DNA of 64,000 nt, taken from Acidobacteriaceae bacterium. Lineage in GTDB: Bacteria > Acidobacteriota > Terriglobia > Terriglobales > Acidobacteriaceae. The stretch lies in NCBI GenBank assembly GCA_028283625.1, contig JAPWKG010000003.1, positions 1-64,000 of the forward strand, written 5' to 3'. The position numbers were made by a program, and so were the translations under genes. Under the pieces are notes generated by a model, which was not told the origin of the DNA, did no database searches, and saw only the letters and a list, made by a program, of their open reading frames with translations. Of the stretch, positions 34,089 to 45,396 are shown piece by piece (position 1 is the stretch's first letter; each line of letters begins with the position of its first letter).

Positions 34089-34631
34089 ATGACGCGCTTA
34101 GAACTCCTGACCATCGTGGTCGGCCGCGCCCGCAGCAACGGGTTTGAGTTTCGTCGCTGGTACACAGCACGCCTCAACGTGCCATGGATCTCAGCGAAGG
34201 CGGCGTTACAGCTCCTGGAATCACAGCGCCGCTACTACGCTCTTCTCTTCTCCCACGAGTTTGCTCAGAGCTTCTGGAAGCCGGGCATCGAAATTACCTT
34301 TGAAATTCCGGGCTCAAGTTTCCAGCGCCGGCGCGCAGACGGAACGATCGTCACCGTCGAGCGCAAGCCGTTCATCAAGCGCTCCACACGGCCGGAAGCC
34401 TGGAAGTATCACCTGAAAGAGATGGCGCTGGCCGAAGAACCGCTGCGGTACATTCGCAAGTACCTCGCGGTGGAAGACGAGCTGGAAGAAGACATGGCGG
34501 CCGGAAGTTCCGAAACCGTCGAGCTGCGCTCCCCCAAGCCTCGCGTACCGAAACGCCCCCGCCGCGAGAAGCCCATCGTTCGACCACTGCCTACCGACAT
34601 GCCCGAGTTCCTGCGCAGACCGTATCGCTAA
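34089..34631 (+). CDS. conserved hypothetical basic protein
   Basis: 180 residues that I do not recognise. No signal peptide or membrane helix. Residues 1-120 are a mixed alpha/beta domain rich in aromatics (FRRWYTARLNVPWISAKAALQLLESQRRYYALLFSHEFAQSFWKPG). The last 45 residues are a Lys/Arg/Pro tail (SPKPRVPKRPRREKPIVRPLP) that could bind nucleic acid. Translation looks real: codon use matches neighbours and the frame is uninterrupted. It stands between ccmH and a convergent TPR gene. Confidence 0.7.
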   Translation: MTRLELLTIVVGRARSNGFEFRRWYTARLNVPWISAKAALQLLESQRRYYALLFSHEFAQSFWKPGIEITFEIPGSSFQRRRADGTIVTVERKPFIKRSTRPEAWKYHLKEMALAEEPLRYIRKYLAVEDELEEDMAAGSSETVELRSPKPRVPKRPRREKPIVRPLPTDMPEFLRRPYR

Positions 34632-34657
34632 GGCTGAACGAGCACTACCATCCAGCC

Positions 34658-35656
34658 TCAGTTGCCGCCAGTCATCTCCTGCAAAGCCTTTTCGGTTGCC
34701 TTTTTCGTCTTCGGGAAAGGGTCGAGCTGCAGCACGCGGCGGTAGTTTTTCTCTGCCTCATCGAGCTTCCCGAGCTTGCGCGCAGCCTCAGCCAACGCGA
34801 AGTGAGCCTCGGCGTCGTCGTCAAAGAGACTCACCGCGTCCTGGGCACGCCCATAGGCTCCGCGGTAGTTTCCGTCCTGCTGATAAAACTTGGCAACGCG
34901 AAGATCTTCCGCCTCGCGATCATCATTGCTCATCGGTGGTGGCGACGGCGGACGGTGCAGGTTGCGCTTCGGAGCCGGTGGCGTATCGCTGTTCACGTCG
35001 TCCGCAGAGGGCGACTTGCCCGGATCGGAGCTATCGGGGGCAGAGGAACTGGAAGAGGAGCTGCTGCTCGACGAAGACGAGGAATCCCCTGAGCTGCCCG
35101 CATCGTTCAACCCCGGAGTCTGTCCCTTATCAGCATCCGGCTGTCCGGCAGCAGGCGATGGTGCTGCCGGTGTGTCTGCAGGCGGTGTCGTTGTCGTATC
35201 GGCAGCAGCTGCAGGAGCACCGCTGCTTTCCCCGGGGAACGGAAATTTCTTCGCAAGGCTGCTTCCTGCGCCGTCATCCTGCCCGGAGTCCTTGCCTGCA
35301 TCCGGGTCCGGAGCGTCCAACGCATCCGAGTCATCGCTCTTGCTCTTCTTTTTGCGAGCTTCCTCGCGCTTACGACGCGCCTCTTCCCTGGCTTGCGATG
35401 GAGTACAGTTGCTGGTCCCCGTAAGCTGGCCATCCTTCTGCGTCACCGAGTAGGTGCACCCCTGCTCCGGCGTACCGGAGGAGCCGGCCGCCGGCGATGC
35501 AGGCTGCGGCGACCCCGGAGGAACCGTTTGCTGGGCTTGCGAAGGATCCGGCAAATTGCCCGGTTGCTGCGTCGAAGTGCTTTGCGCACTCGCTGTAACT
35601 GCCCCCAGCAGAAGACATCCGCCCATCGCCCATACACGCACCGTCATACACCCCAT
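34658..35656 (-). CDS. secreted TPR protein with poly-Ser linker
   Basis: 332 residues. The signal peptide (WAMGGCLLLGAVTASAQS) is followed by a low-complexity Pro/Ser/Asp region to about 235 that includes a run of 14 serines and a basic REEARRKREEARKKKSKSDD stretch. The C-terminal 90 residues are about two TPR units (DREAEDLRVAKFYQQDGNYRGAYGRAQDAVSLF, HFALAEAARKLGKLDEAEKNYRRVL). The likely place is periplasm or outer membrane lipoprotein-like, with the linker spanning space; partner unknown. Starts at 35656 and 35647 are both possible. Confidence 0.75.
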   Translation of the reverse strand: MGCMTVRVWAMGGCLLLGAVTASAQSTSTQQPGNLPDPSQAQQTVPPGSPQPASPAAGSSGTPEQGCTYSVTQKDGQLTGTSNCTPSQAREEARRKREEARKKKSKSDDSDALDAPDPDAGKDSGQDDGAGSSLAKKFPFPGESSGAPAAAADTTTTPPADTPAAPSPAAGQPDADKGQTPGLNDAGSSGDSSSSSSSSSSSSSSAPDSSDPGKSPSADDVNSDTPPAPKRNLHRPPSPPPMSNDDREAEDLRVAKFYQQDGNYRGAYGRAQDAVSLFDDDAEAHFALAEAARKLGKLDEAEKNYRRVLQLDPFPKTKKATEKALQEMTGGN

Positions 35657-35687
35657 TAGACTCCATTCGCGAAAGAAGATCACCTGC

Positions 35688-35693
35688 TACACT
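35688..35693 (+). promoter_or_regulatory. -10-like TACACT before the SET gene
   Basis: Ends 9 nt before ATG 35703, without a Shine-Dalgarno, so a nearly leaderless mRNA is expected. Confidence 0.4.
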
Positions 35694-35702
35694 CACTCCA
35701 CG

Positions 35703-36209
35703 ATGCCACCGCGTAAGTCCTCTCAGGAAACCTCTCCCCGCCTGCTCATCCAGTCCTCATCGATCCACGCCGCAGGCTGCATTACGTTGGACCCGATCCG
35801 CCGTGGGCAGAAGATTCTGGAGTACAACGGAGAGCGCATCCCAAAGGGCGTTGCCGATCTGCGCTATGAAAATCGTTTCGTAACCTATCTCTTTGGGTTC
35901 GGCGATGAAGGCGATGTGATCGACGGCTTTGGCACCGCCATGTTCCTCAACCACTCCTGCAACCCGAACTGCGCTACCGAAGAAATTGACGGCCGCGTTT
36001 TTGTCCGGGCTGTGCGCGATATCGCGGCAGGCGAGGAACTGCTCTACGAGTACAACCTGTACGACTCCGATCCTGACGACGTTGCCGACTGTTACTGCGG
36101 TGCTCCGCAGTGCCGTGGCACCATGTACTCTGACGCCGAAGTGGCGCGCCGGAACCGGGCTTTGGCGCGGCGTGCGACCAGAGCCTCTGCATCGCAGGTA
36201 GTCGGTTAG
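35703..36209 (+). CDS. SET-domain protein with post-SET motif, putative protein lysine methyltransferase
   Basis: 168 residues, almost the whole length being a SET domain. S-adenosylmethionine and catalytic motifs are complete: GxG-like SSIHAAGCITLDPIRRGQKILEYNGE, FLNHSCNPNC (NHS motif) and EELLYEYNLY with the catalytic Tyr. A post-SET CYCGAPQCRGT (C-x-C-x4-C) would bind zinc with the Cys of HSCNPNC. The tail is Arg/Ala-rich. SET enzymes methylate lysines; the bacterial substrate may be a ribosomal or DNA-binding protein. ATG 35703 chosen; the frame is open upstream but overlaps the TPR gene on the other strand. It lies 77 bp upstream of dnaX. Confidence 0.88.
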   Translation: MPPRKSSQETSPRLLIQSSSIHAAGCITLDPIRRGQKILEYNGERIPKGVADLRYENRFVTYLFGFGDEGDVIDGFGTAMFLNHSCNPNCATEEIDGRVFVRAVRDIAAGEELLYEYNLYDSDPDDVADCYCGAPQCRGTMYSDAEVARRNRALARRATRASASQVVG

Positions 36210-36286
36210 GCGGCTCGTCCGCAACCCTAGCCACCGCGTGCGGCCACGCGATCAACAGCCCCGGAGCCAGTACAATCTCTCAGGAG

Positions 36287-38443
36287 ATGGCCTACCAGGT
36301 TTTAGCACGCAAGTACCGTCCCCTCAGCTTCTCCGACGTCGTCGGACAAGACCACGTGACGCGCACCCTGCTGAATGCGCTGGCGCAGAACCGTATCGCC
36401 CACGGTTATATCTTCTCCGGCCACCGCGGCATCGGCAAAACGACCATCGCCCGTATTCTGGCGTCGGCGCTGAACTGCCGCAGGACGGTCGGCTCCCCGG
36501 AGCGCCCAACACCCGAGCCCTGCAACAGCTGTGAAAGCTGCCTGGAGATCCGCCAGGGAAGCTCCGTCGACGTCATCGAGATCGACGCCGCCACCAATCG
36601 CGGTATCGACGAGGTGCGCGAGCTACGCGATGCAGCACGCTATCAGCCGGCACGCGACAAATTCAAGATCATCATCCTGGACGAAGCCCATCAGATTACC
36701 GATGCGGCGTTCAACGCTCTGCTGAAGACGCTGGAAGAGCCACCCGACCACATCGTCTTCATGTTTGCGACCACTGAACCGGAAAACATTCCGCAGACGA
36801 TTCGTTCGCGCTGCCAACACTTCAGCTTCCACGCAGTCAAGCTCGACGATATCGTCGGCCAGCTGCGTAAAATCTCCGACGACGAACAGCTTGATGTCGA
36901 TAACGCAACGCTCTCCCTGCTGGCCGAAGCCGGGGATGGCTCCATGCGCGATGCTCTGTCCATCATGGATCAAGCGATTGCCTCCGCTCCGCTGGTCGAC
37001 GGCAAGCCGCATCTCGCTCTGGAACAGGTACGCGAGCTCATGGGCTCGGTCTCAAACGTTATCTATGAACAGGTGCTCGGGGCGGTGGATGCGAATAACT
37101 CCGCCGACGTGCTGTCCATCATCGCGAGACTGCTCGACGCAGGAAACGGCCCGACACAGATCGCTCGCCAGTTCGTGCGCTTTCTGCGGAACTGTGTCGT
37201 TGCCAAAATTACGGCGCTGCAGCCGGATAGTGAAGCTACAGGCATTGCGGCCGACCTGCTGCAGATCTCCCCGGAAGAACGCTCGCGCGCCGCACGCGCT
37301 GCGTCTCGTTTTACGGAAGAGGATCTCTCCCGCTTTCTCGCCATCATGCTTCGTACCTTCGACGAGCTGGGCTACCGGCAGGAGCAACGCTTCCACCTGG
37401 AGCTAGGCCTACTGAAGCTGGTGCATGTGCAACGCCTGCTCCCCGTGGAAGAACTGCTCTCTCAGCTTGGTGTCCCTGCCGGCGGTGGGAACACGGCTAA
37501 ACCGGTAACAACGCCTTCCGCGCCGCGAGCAGCCGCGACGCCTTCTGCGGCCGCTCGCCCTGCAACAACACCGGCGCGTCCTTCGGCTGCCACTCCTACG
37601 ACTGCCGATGCCGCACCGAAGTCTCCGGCACCGGCAAAGCCTTCCACGAGCATCACCGATGCCTTTGGCTCAGCTCCCGGAACGCCGAAAGCATCGCTCT
37701 CCGCCGCTCCGGCACCAACGCCCGCAGTCTCTTTCGAGCGGGAAAGCAGCCGCAAAGCACCACAGCCCTCCGCAACCTCCACGGAGACCACCAGCGGCTC
37801 GTCCCCGCTGACGAACGGCTCATTGGCGATTGCTCCGGAGCCGGCTCCTGCAGCAAAGCCTGCTCCACAGTTGGTTACAGCGGAAGAACCTCCCGCAACC
37901 CCGTTTGCCGTAAGCGCACCGGAGCCCATAACGGTTACGCCACCAGAACCTATCGCGGTCACGCCGCTACCGGAACCGGTTCCTCCTGCCGCACCCATTC
38001 AGGAAGCCCCCGCAGAAGCTCCCGAAGAGGATGCCTCCGTCGATCCGGCTGAAAATGATCTTCTGACCAAGCTGCAGGCTGAGATGACCCAGCAGTTGGC
38101 AGAGGCCAAGGGTCAGGAAACCGCATCGCATCAGATTGAAGACGCAACGTTCACGCTCAAGGGAACGTTGCTGGAGATTCAAACCACGGTCTCCAAAGCC
38201 ATGCTGCCTGTCATTCTGAATGCAGAGGCCAACCGGATTCTGACCGCGACGTTGCGTGAGCTCGCACCAGAGCTAAAGTTGACGTTGCTGCCCGGCACTC
38301 CCGCAAACGCAGCCTCCGCGAAGAAACCCAAGGCCGCGCGGGCAGGCTCTGTACAGGAACTCGCAGAGAAGCATCCGCTCGTACAGGAAGCCAGGCGGCT
38401 TTTCTCTGCTGAGATCTCCAACGTTATCGACCTGCGCAAATAA
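36287..38443 (+). CDS. dnaX: DNA polymerase III subunit gamma/tau
   Basis: Clamp-loader ATPase. 718 residues. AAA+ domain with Walker A GHRGIGKTT (45-53), a zinc module CNSCESC, Walker B IIILDEAHQIT (Asp-Glu-Ala-His), and sensor I FMFATTEPENIPQTIRSRCQ. Domain III runs to about 395. A long Pro/Ala/Thr linker (about 400-580) leads to a short C-terminal domain, probably for binding the polymerase. I see no obvious A-rich slippery site for a programmed frameshift. TACAAT ends 10 nt upstream of the start and AGGAG touches the ATG. First gene of dnaX-ybaB-recR. Confidence 0.96.
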   Translation: MAYQVLARKYRPLSFSDVVGQDHVTRTLLNALAQNRIAHGYIFSGHRGIGKTTIARILASALNCRRTVGSPERPTPEPCNSCESCLEIRQGSSVDVIEIDAATNRGIDEVRELRDAARYQPARDKFKIIILDEAHQITDAAFNALLKTLEEPPDHIVFMFATTEPENIPQTIRSRCQHFSFHAVKLDDIVGQLRKISDDEQLDVDNATLSLLAEAGDGSMRDALSIMDQAIASAPLVDGKPHLALEQVRELMGSVSNVIYEQVLGAVDANNSADVLSIIARLLDAGNGPTQIARQFVRFLRNCVVAKITALQPDSEATGIAADLLQISPEERSRAARAASRFTEEDLSRFLAIMLRTFDELGYRQEQRFHLELGLLKLVHVQRLLPVEELLSQLGVPAGGGNTAKPVTTPSAPRAAATPSAAARPATTPARPSAATPTTADAAPKSPAPAKPSTSITDAFGSAPGTPKASLSAAPAPTPAVSFERESSRKAPQPSATSTETTSGSSPLTNGSLAIAPEPAPAAKPAPQLVTAEEPPATPFAVSAPEPITVTPPEPIAVTPLPEPVPPAAPIQEAPAEAPEEDASVDPAENDLLTKLQAEMTQQLAEAKGQETASHQIEDATFTLKGTLLEIQTTVSKAMLPVILNAEANRILTATLRELAPELKLTLLPGTPANAASAKKPKAARAGSVQELAEKHPLVQEARRLFSAEISNVIDLRK

Positions 38444-38456
38444 GAAGGAGCCTTCC

Positions 38457-38765
38457 ATGGACTTTTCCAAGCTCGGCGAAATGCTCTCCGCCGCAAACGA
38501 TATGAAGCAGCAGATGGACGAGCGGCTGGCCACTACCGTGCTGGAGGCAGACTCCGGTGGTGGCGCGGTGCGGGTAAAGATCAACGGCAAGAAAGAGCTG
38601 CTCAGCCTGCGCATCGATGCCTCTGCAGCACAGGCTGTAGGCAGCGATATCTCCATGCTCGAAGACCTCATCATCGCCGCCGTAAACGCCGCAGGCCGCA
38701 AGGCCGATGAAGCACAGGACTCGACGGCAAAGGGCATGCTGGGCAATATGCTGCCCGGCTTCTAA
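38457..38765 (+). CDS. ybaB: nucleoid-associated protein, YbaB/EbfC family
   Basis: 102 residues. MDFSKLGEMLSAANDMKQQMDERLATTVLEADSGGGAVRVKINGKKE is the family pattern: an N-terminal coiled helix then a beta sheet. It forms DNA-binding dimers. AAGGAG lies 5-6 nt before ATG 38457, 13 bp after dnaX, in the conserved order dnaX-ybaB-recR. Confidence 0.95.
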   Translation: MDFSKLGEMLSAANDMKQQMDERLATTVLEADSGGGAVRVKINGKKELLSLRIDASAAQAVGSDISMLEDLIIAAVNAAGRKADEAQDSTAKGMLGNMLPGF

Positions 38766-38798
38766 CCGCACACCGCTTCTTCCCTTTTCGGCTTCCCC

Positions 38799-39404
38799 AT
38801 GACTACGCGATTCGCAGCGCCGATGGCGCAACTCATTGACGAGCTTCGCAAACTGCCCGGTGTCGGCACCAAGACCGCGCAGCGCTATGCCTTCCATATC
38901 CTGCGCTCTGCCAATGCGGACGCCGACGCGCTGGCACAGGCGATCCGGGCGCTCAAGCAGGCGCTGCGTCTTTGCTCGGTCTGCAACAACATTACGGACC
39001 TGGACCCATGCCATTTCTGCACCTCGGAGACGCGCAACGCGCGCGAACTCTGCGTTGTGGAAGAACCAACCAACATTGCTGCGATTGAAAAAACGCAATC
39101 CTACAACGGCGTCTACCACGTGCTCCACGGCACGCTTTCGCCGGTGAACGGTATCGGCCCGGAGCAGCTCAGGCTCAACAATCTGTGGCCTCGCCTAAAC
39201 GAGGTCGATGAAGTAATTCTCGCAACCTCACCGACGGTCGAGGGAGAAGCCACTGCGCGCTATCTCGCCGATGAGCTCCACAAGCTGCATCCTGCGCTGC
39301 ACGTTTCAAGAATCGCCACGGGAGTTCCCGCAGGCTCCGACATCGAATATGTTGACGAAGTCACCATGACGCGCGCGCTCGAGAACCGCAGAACCGTCTC
39401 CTAG
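38799..39404 (+). CDS. recR: recombination mediator protein
   Basis: RecR helps RecO load RecA at gaps. 201 residues, the usual length. N-terminal helix-hairpin-helix LIDELRKLPGVGTKTAQRYAFHIL, a Cys4 zinc finger (CSVCNNITDLDPCHFC), a Toprim domain (LCVVEEPTNIAAIEKT, EVILATSPTVEGEATARYL) and a Walker-like C-terminus. It ends the dnaX-ybaB-recR unit; a terminator follows 17 bp later. Confidence 0.97.
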   Translation: MTTRFAAPMAQLIDELRKLPGVGTKTAQRYAFHILRSANADADALAQAIRALKQALRLCSVCNNITDLDPCHFCTSETRNARELCVVEEPTNIAAIEKTQSYNGVYHVLHGTLSPVNGIGPEQLRLNNLWPRLNEVDEVILATSPTVEGEATARYLADELHKLHPALHVSRIATGVPAGSDIEYVDEVTMTRALENRRTVS

Positions 39405-39421
39405 CCCTCAAGCGGCAAAAA

Positions 39422-39470
39422 GAAACCGGACGGAGCATCACTGCATCCGTCCGGTTTCTCTTCTTCTTTT
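39422..39470 (+). terminator. rho-independent terminator after recR
   Basis: GAAACCGGACGGA (39422-39434) pairs with TCCGTCCGGTTTC (39446-39458), then CTTCTTCTTTT. A perfect 13-bp stem lying between convergent recR and gpmI. Confidence 0.9.
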
Positions 39471-39481
39471 CCGACTCCGAA

Positions 39482-41092
39482 TCAGGCGTCGATTTTAAGA
39501 CGCATATCCCCACCCGTCATCTCCTTCGGCAGCTCGATATCGAGCGCACCCAGGATGGTTGGAGAGATATCCCGCAACGAACCGTCGCTGCGCAGCGAGT
39601 ACTTTGCTGCATCCTCACCGACGTAGATGAACGGCACAGGATTCGTGGTGTGCGCCGTGTGTGGGCCACCGGATACAGGATCAATCAACATCTCAGCATT
39701 GCCGTGGTCCGCCGTAATAATCCAGCGTGCATTTGCCTGCTTCACCGCCTGATAGATGCGGGCCAGCTGTGCGTCCACCGCTTCAACCGCTTTTACCGTC
39801 GGCTCAATCTTGCCGGAGTGACCGACCATATCGGCGTTCGCAAAGTTGACGATCACGATATCGAACGCGGTGTCGTTCAGCGAACGCACCACGATATCGC
39901 CGATACCCTCCGAAGACATCTCCGGTGCCAGATCGTAGGTCGCAACCTTCTTCGACTGAACGAGCTCGCGATCTTCTCCCTTGAACGGCTTTTCAATGCC
40001 GCCATTGAAAAAGTACGTTACGTGAGCGTACTTCTCCGTCTCCGCAACGCGTAGGTTGCGGAGTTCAAAGCGCTCCATCACGTTTGCCAACAGGTTATCC
40101 ATCGACTCCGGAGGAATCACCATGGGCAGCTTGAACTTCGGGTCGTACTGCGTCATGGTGATGTACAGCAGATTCTGCGGCACACCTTCGATCGGAATCT
40201 CCTCGTCCAGCTCTGCGGCCTTCGGAAGCTCTATCCCTGCAGTCTTGGTCAAACCGGAACGGCGCGCAAGGACACGCGTAATCTGGCGCACACGATCCGC
40301 ACGGTAGTTGAAGCACAGCACCGCATCCTCGTCCTCGATGCGGCCGATCGGATCGCCCTTCTCATCGAGACAAAGGAAGGGCTCAACAAACTCATCCGTA
40401 ATTCCGTTGTTGTAGCTTTCGCGAACACGCGCCACGGGATCGGCGTACGCACCGCCCTCAGCCGAGGTAGTGCACATCGCGCGGAATGCCTTGAGTTCCT
40501 TCTCCCAGCGCAGGTCGCGATCCATAGCGAAGTAGCGGCCGCTCACGCTGGCAATCTGCCCAACGCCATACTCCGCAAACTTCTGCTGTAGCTCCTCGAG
40601 ATAACCCACACCCGAGGTCGGCAGCGTATCGCGCCCATCCATGAACGCATGCACGTAAACGCGCTTCAGGTGGAACATCGCCGCCATCTTCAACAGCGCA
40701 TACAGGTGACGCTGATGCGAATGCACGCCACCATCACTCACCAATCCGATGAGGTGAAGCGCGCGGTTCTGCTGCGCAGCATGCTCCATCAGATGGACCA
40801 GCGTGGGGTCCTTGAAGAACTCACCCGAGTCAATCGCTGTGTCAATGCGCGTAATATCCATGCGCACAACGCGTCCGGCACCGAGGTTCAGATGGCCGAC
40901 CTCAGAGTTTCCCATCTGCCCATCGGGCAACCCGACAAAGTGCTCACTGGCGCGCACCAGCGTATGCGGATACTCCGCGAGCAGCTTGTCATATGTCGGC
41001 TTCCGGGCCAGGGCAATCGCGTTGGCTTTCGTCTCAGCGCGATAACCCCACCCATCCAGAATCGTCAGCAGTACCGGACCGTTCTTGCGCAC
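39482..41092 (-). CDS. gpmI: 2,3-bisphosphoglycerate-independent phosphoglycerate mutase
   Basis: Interconverts 3- and 2-phosphoglycerate. 536 residues. The metal and Ser nucleophile motif [14 protein letters not shown] lies near residue 61. [29 protein letters not shown] and the late metal site [14 protein letters not shown] and ITADHGNAE are diagnostic. GTG 41092 has GGAG 5 nt upstream. It follows eno by 8 bp in one unit, so two consecutive glycolytic steps are coexpressed. Confidence 0.96.
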   Translation of the reverse strand: MRKNGPVLLTILDGWGYRAETKANAIALARKPTYDKLLAEYPHTLVRASEHFVGLPDGQMGNSEVGHLNLGAGRVVRMDITRIDTAIDSGEFFKDPTLVHLMEHAAQQNRALHLIGLVSDGGVHSHQRHLYALLKMAAMFHLKRVYVHAFMDGRDTLPTSGVGYLEELQQKFAEYGVGQIASVSGRYFAMDRDLRWEKELKAFRAMCTTSAEGGAYADPVARVRESYNNGITDEFVEPFLCLDEKGDPIGRIEDEDAVLCFNYRADRVRQITRVLARRSGLTKTAGIELPKAAELDEEIPIEGVPQNLLYITMTQYDPKFKLPMVIPPESMDNLLANVMERFELRNLRVAETEKYAHVTYFFNGGIEKPFKGEDRELVQSKKVATYDLAPEMSSEGIGDIVVRSLNDTAFDIVIVNFANADMVGHSGKIEPTVKAVEAVDAQLARIYQAVKQANARWIITADHGNAEMLIDPVSGGPHTAHTTNPVPFIYVGEDAAKYSLRSDGSLRDISPTILGALDIELPKEMTGGDMRLKIDA

Positions 41093-41100
41093 TCGTTCTC

Positions 41101-43921
<2,821 letters not shown>

Positions 43922-43995
43922 GCCTCTACTCTACCTGTCCGGCTCCCCGTTCCGGCCGCACGGGCCGTTGAATCCAATCGCTCGCTTCACGAATC

Positions 43996-44001
43996 TATAA
44001 T
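43996..44001 (+). promoter_or_regulatory. consensus -10 TATAAT abutting ribA
   Basis: TATAAT ends 6 nt before ATG 44008 and no Shine-Dalgarno can fit. The best example of a leaderless promoter in the window. Confidence 0.6.
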
Positions 44002-44007
44002 TTTGTT

Positions 44008-44625
44008 ATGTCGTTCGTGAGTGTCAGTAAAGTCGCCGATGCCGATTTCCCCACCCGCTGGGGACATTTCCGTATTCTCGGCTTCGAAGGCCTGACCGCG
44101 CCCGGCGATCCGACCCGAAAGCCTGTCGAATCCGCCGTGGCGCTGGTGATGGGAGATATCCATTCGAATCCGCCGATCGTGCGCATCCACTCGCAGTGCC
44201 TCACAGGCGACGTCTTCCACTCGCTGCGCTGCGACTGCCACGACCAGCTGCACAAGGCCCTCGGCATGATCGCAGACGCTGGAGCGGGCATTCTGCTCTA
44301 CGAGCAGCAGGAAGGCCGTGGCATTGGCCTGATGGCCAAGCTCAAGGCCTACGAACTGCAGGAGCAGGGACTCGATACGATCGAAGCCAACGAACAGCTC
44401 GGCTTCGAAGCCGATTGCCGCCACTTCGAGCTGCCAGCAGAGATGCTGAAGCTGCTCGGCGTATCCGCCGTGCGGCTGATTACGAACAACCCCGAAAAGG
44501 TCTCGGCGCTGGAAGCGGCAGGCATTCGCGTCCAGGAACGCCTCTCGGCCACCATTCCCTCAGAGCCGACCTTCGAGCGCTATATCGAAACGAAGCGCGA
44601 ACGTATGGGGCATCTCGTCGGTTAA
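44008..44625 (+). CDS. ribA: GTP cyclohydrolase II
   Basis: First committed step of riboflavin synthesis. 205 residues, a stand-alone RibA with no fused RibB. Zinc ligands Cys64, Cys75 and Cys77 in RIHSQCLTGDVFHSLRCDCHDQ, catalytic EQQEGRGIGLMAKLKAYELQEQG, and NNPEKVSALEAAGI. The start is decided by TATAAT immediately before it. A terminator follows at 9 bp. Divergent from the LytS-type kinase. Confidence 0.96.
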   Translation: MSFVSVSKVADADFPTRWGHFRILGFEGLTAPGDPTRKPVESAVALVMGDIHSNPPIVRIHSQCLTGDVFHSLRCDCHDQLHKALGMIADAGAGILLYEQQEGRGIGLMAKLKAYELQEQGLDTIEANEQLGFEADCRHFELPAEMLKLLGVSAVRLITNNPEKVSALEAAGIRVQERLSATIPSEPTFERYIETKRERMGHLVG

Positions 44626-44633
44626 TTTCTGTG

Positions 44634-44676
44634 CGAAAAATGGCTTGGCCGGAAACTTCCGCCAAGCCATTTTTCG
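44634..44676 (+). terminator. rho-independent terminator after ribA
   Basis: CGAAAAATGGCTTGG (44634-44648) pairs perfectly with CCAAGCCATTTTTCG (44662-44676), with an inner GGAAACTTCC mini-stem. The T-run is built into the right arm. Confidence 0.9.
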
Positions 44677-44697
44677 TTTCACCGCATCCAAACGAAT

Positions 44698-45318
44698 ATG
44701 GCTACCGATCTCGAAACGCTCAAGCACGCTCCGGCCGAACTCGGCCTCAATGAACTTCTGGCACAACGCTGGAGCCCCCGCTCCTACGCGGACAAGCTGG
44801 TTTCCGACAGCGACCTGAAAACCATCCTGACCGCCGCCGGATGGGCAGCGTCTTCCATGAACGAACAGCCCTGGCGCTTCCTCGTCGGCCGTCGCGGCCA
44901 CGACACCTACGACAAGATCTTTGACACGCTCATGCCGGGCAATCAGGCATGGGTTTCGACCGTGCCTCTGCTCATTGCCACCATCGCGCGTAAAACCTTC
45001 ACCCCGCGAGGCGATGAAGAGGCAAAGCCCAACGGCTGGGCGATGCACGATGTAGGCGCGGCATCGGCCAATATGTGCCTGCAGGCGATCAGCCTTGGCA
45101 TCCACACGCACGGCATGGCGGGCTTCAACCGCGAGCAGCTGCGTGCCAACTTCAACATCCCCGAGGGGTACGAAGTTTGCGCGGTCTGGGCTATGGGCTA
45201 CCTGGGCTCCCCCGAGGTTCTGCCCGAGCACTACAAAGCCATGGAGACCTCGGCACGCACCCGCAAGCCGCTCAGCGAATACGTATTCACCCACTGGGAA
45301 GAAGCCGCCAAGCTCTAA
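44698..45318 (+). CDS. nitroreductase-family flavoprotein
   Basis: 206 residues. Typical FMN-binding layout: RWSPRSYADKLVSDSDLKTILTAAGWAASSMNEQPWRFLV, a middle helix pair with WAMHDVGAASANMCLQAISLGIHTHGMAGFN, and AVWAMGYLG near the C-terminus. It probably reduces quinones or nitro compounds with NAD(P)H; physiological substrate unknown. No Shine-Dalgarno is visible near ATG 44698. It ends just before a very long hairpin. Confidence 0.9.
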   Translation: MATDLETLKHAPAELGLNELLAQRWSPRSYADKLVSDSDLKTILTAAGWAASSMNEQPWRFLVGRRGHDTYDKIFDTLMPGNQAWVSTVPLLIATIARKTFTPRGDEEAKPNGWAMHDVGAASANMCLQAISLGIHTHGMAGFNREQLRANFNIPEGYEVCAVWAMGYLGSPEVLPEHYKAMETSARTRKPLSEYVFTHWEEAAKL

Positions 45319-45333
45319 TCACGCTCAATGGCA

Positions 45334-45395
45334 TCATCCGCGACACAAGAAAACGGCACAGGGCTTCCTGAGCCGTTTTCTTGTGTCGCGGATGA
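45334..45395. terminator. 24-bp perfect inverted repeat between convergent genes
   Basis: Left arm 45334-45357 and right arm 45372-45395 are exact complements, with a 14-nt loop. The arms include an AAAA/TTTT tract near the loop. The right arm ends 1 nt before the stop of the DinB gene. Bidirectional terminator. Confidence 0.8.
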
Positions 45396-45396
45396 C

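Noticed and set aside
36287..38443. programmed ribosomal frameshift in dnaX
   Set aside because: No A-AAA-AAG type slippery sequence with a following stem was found; a single long product is expected.
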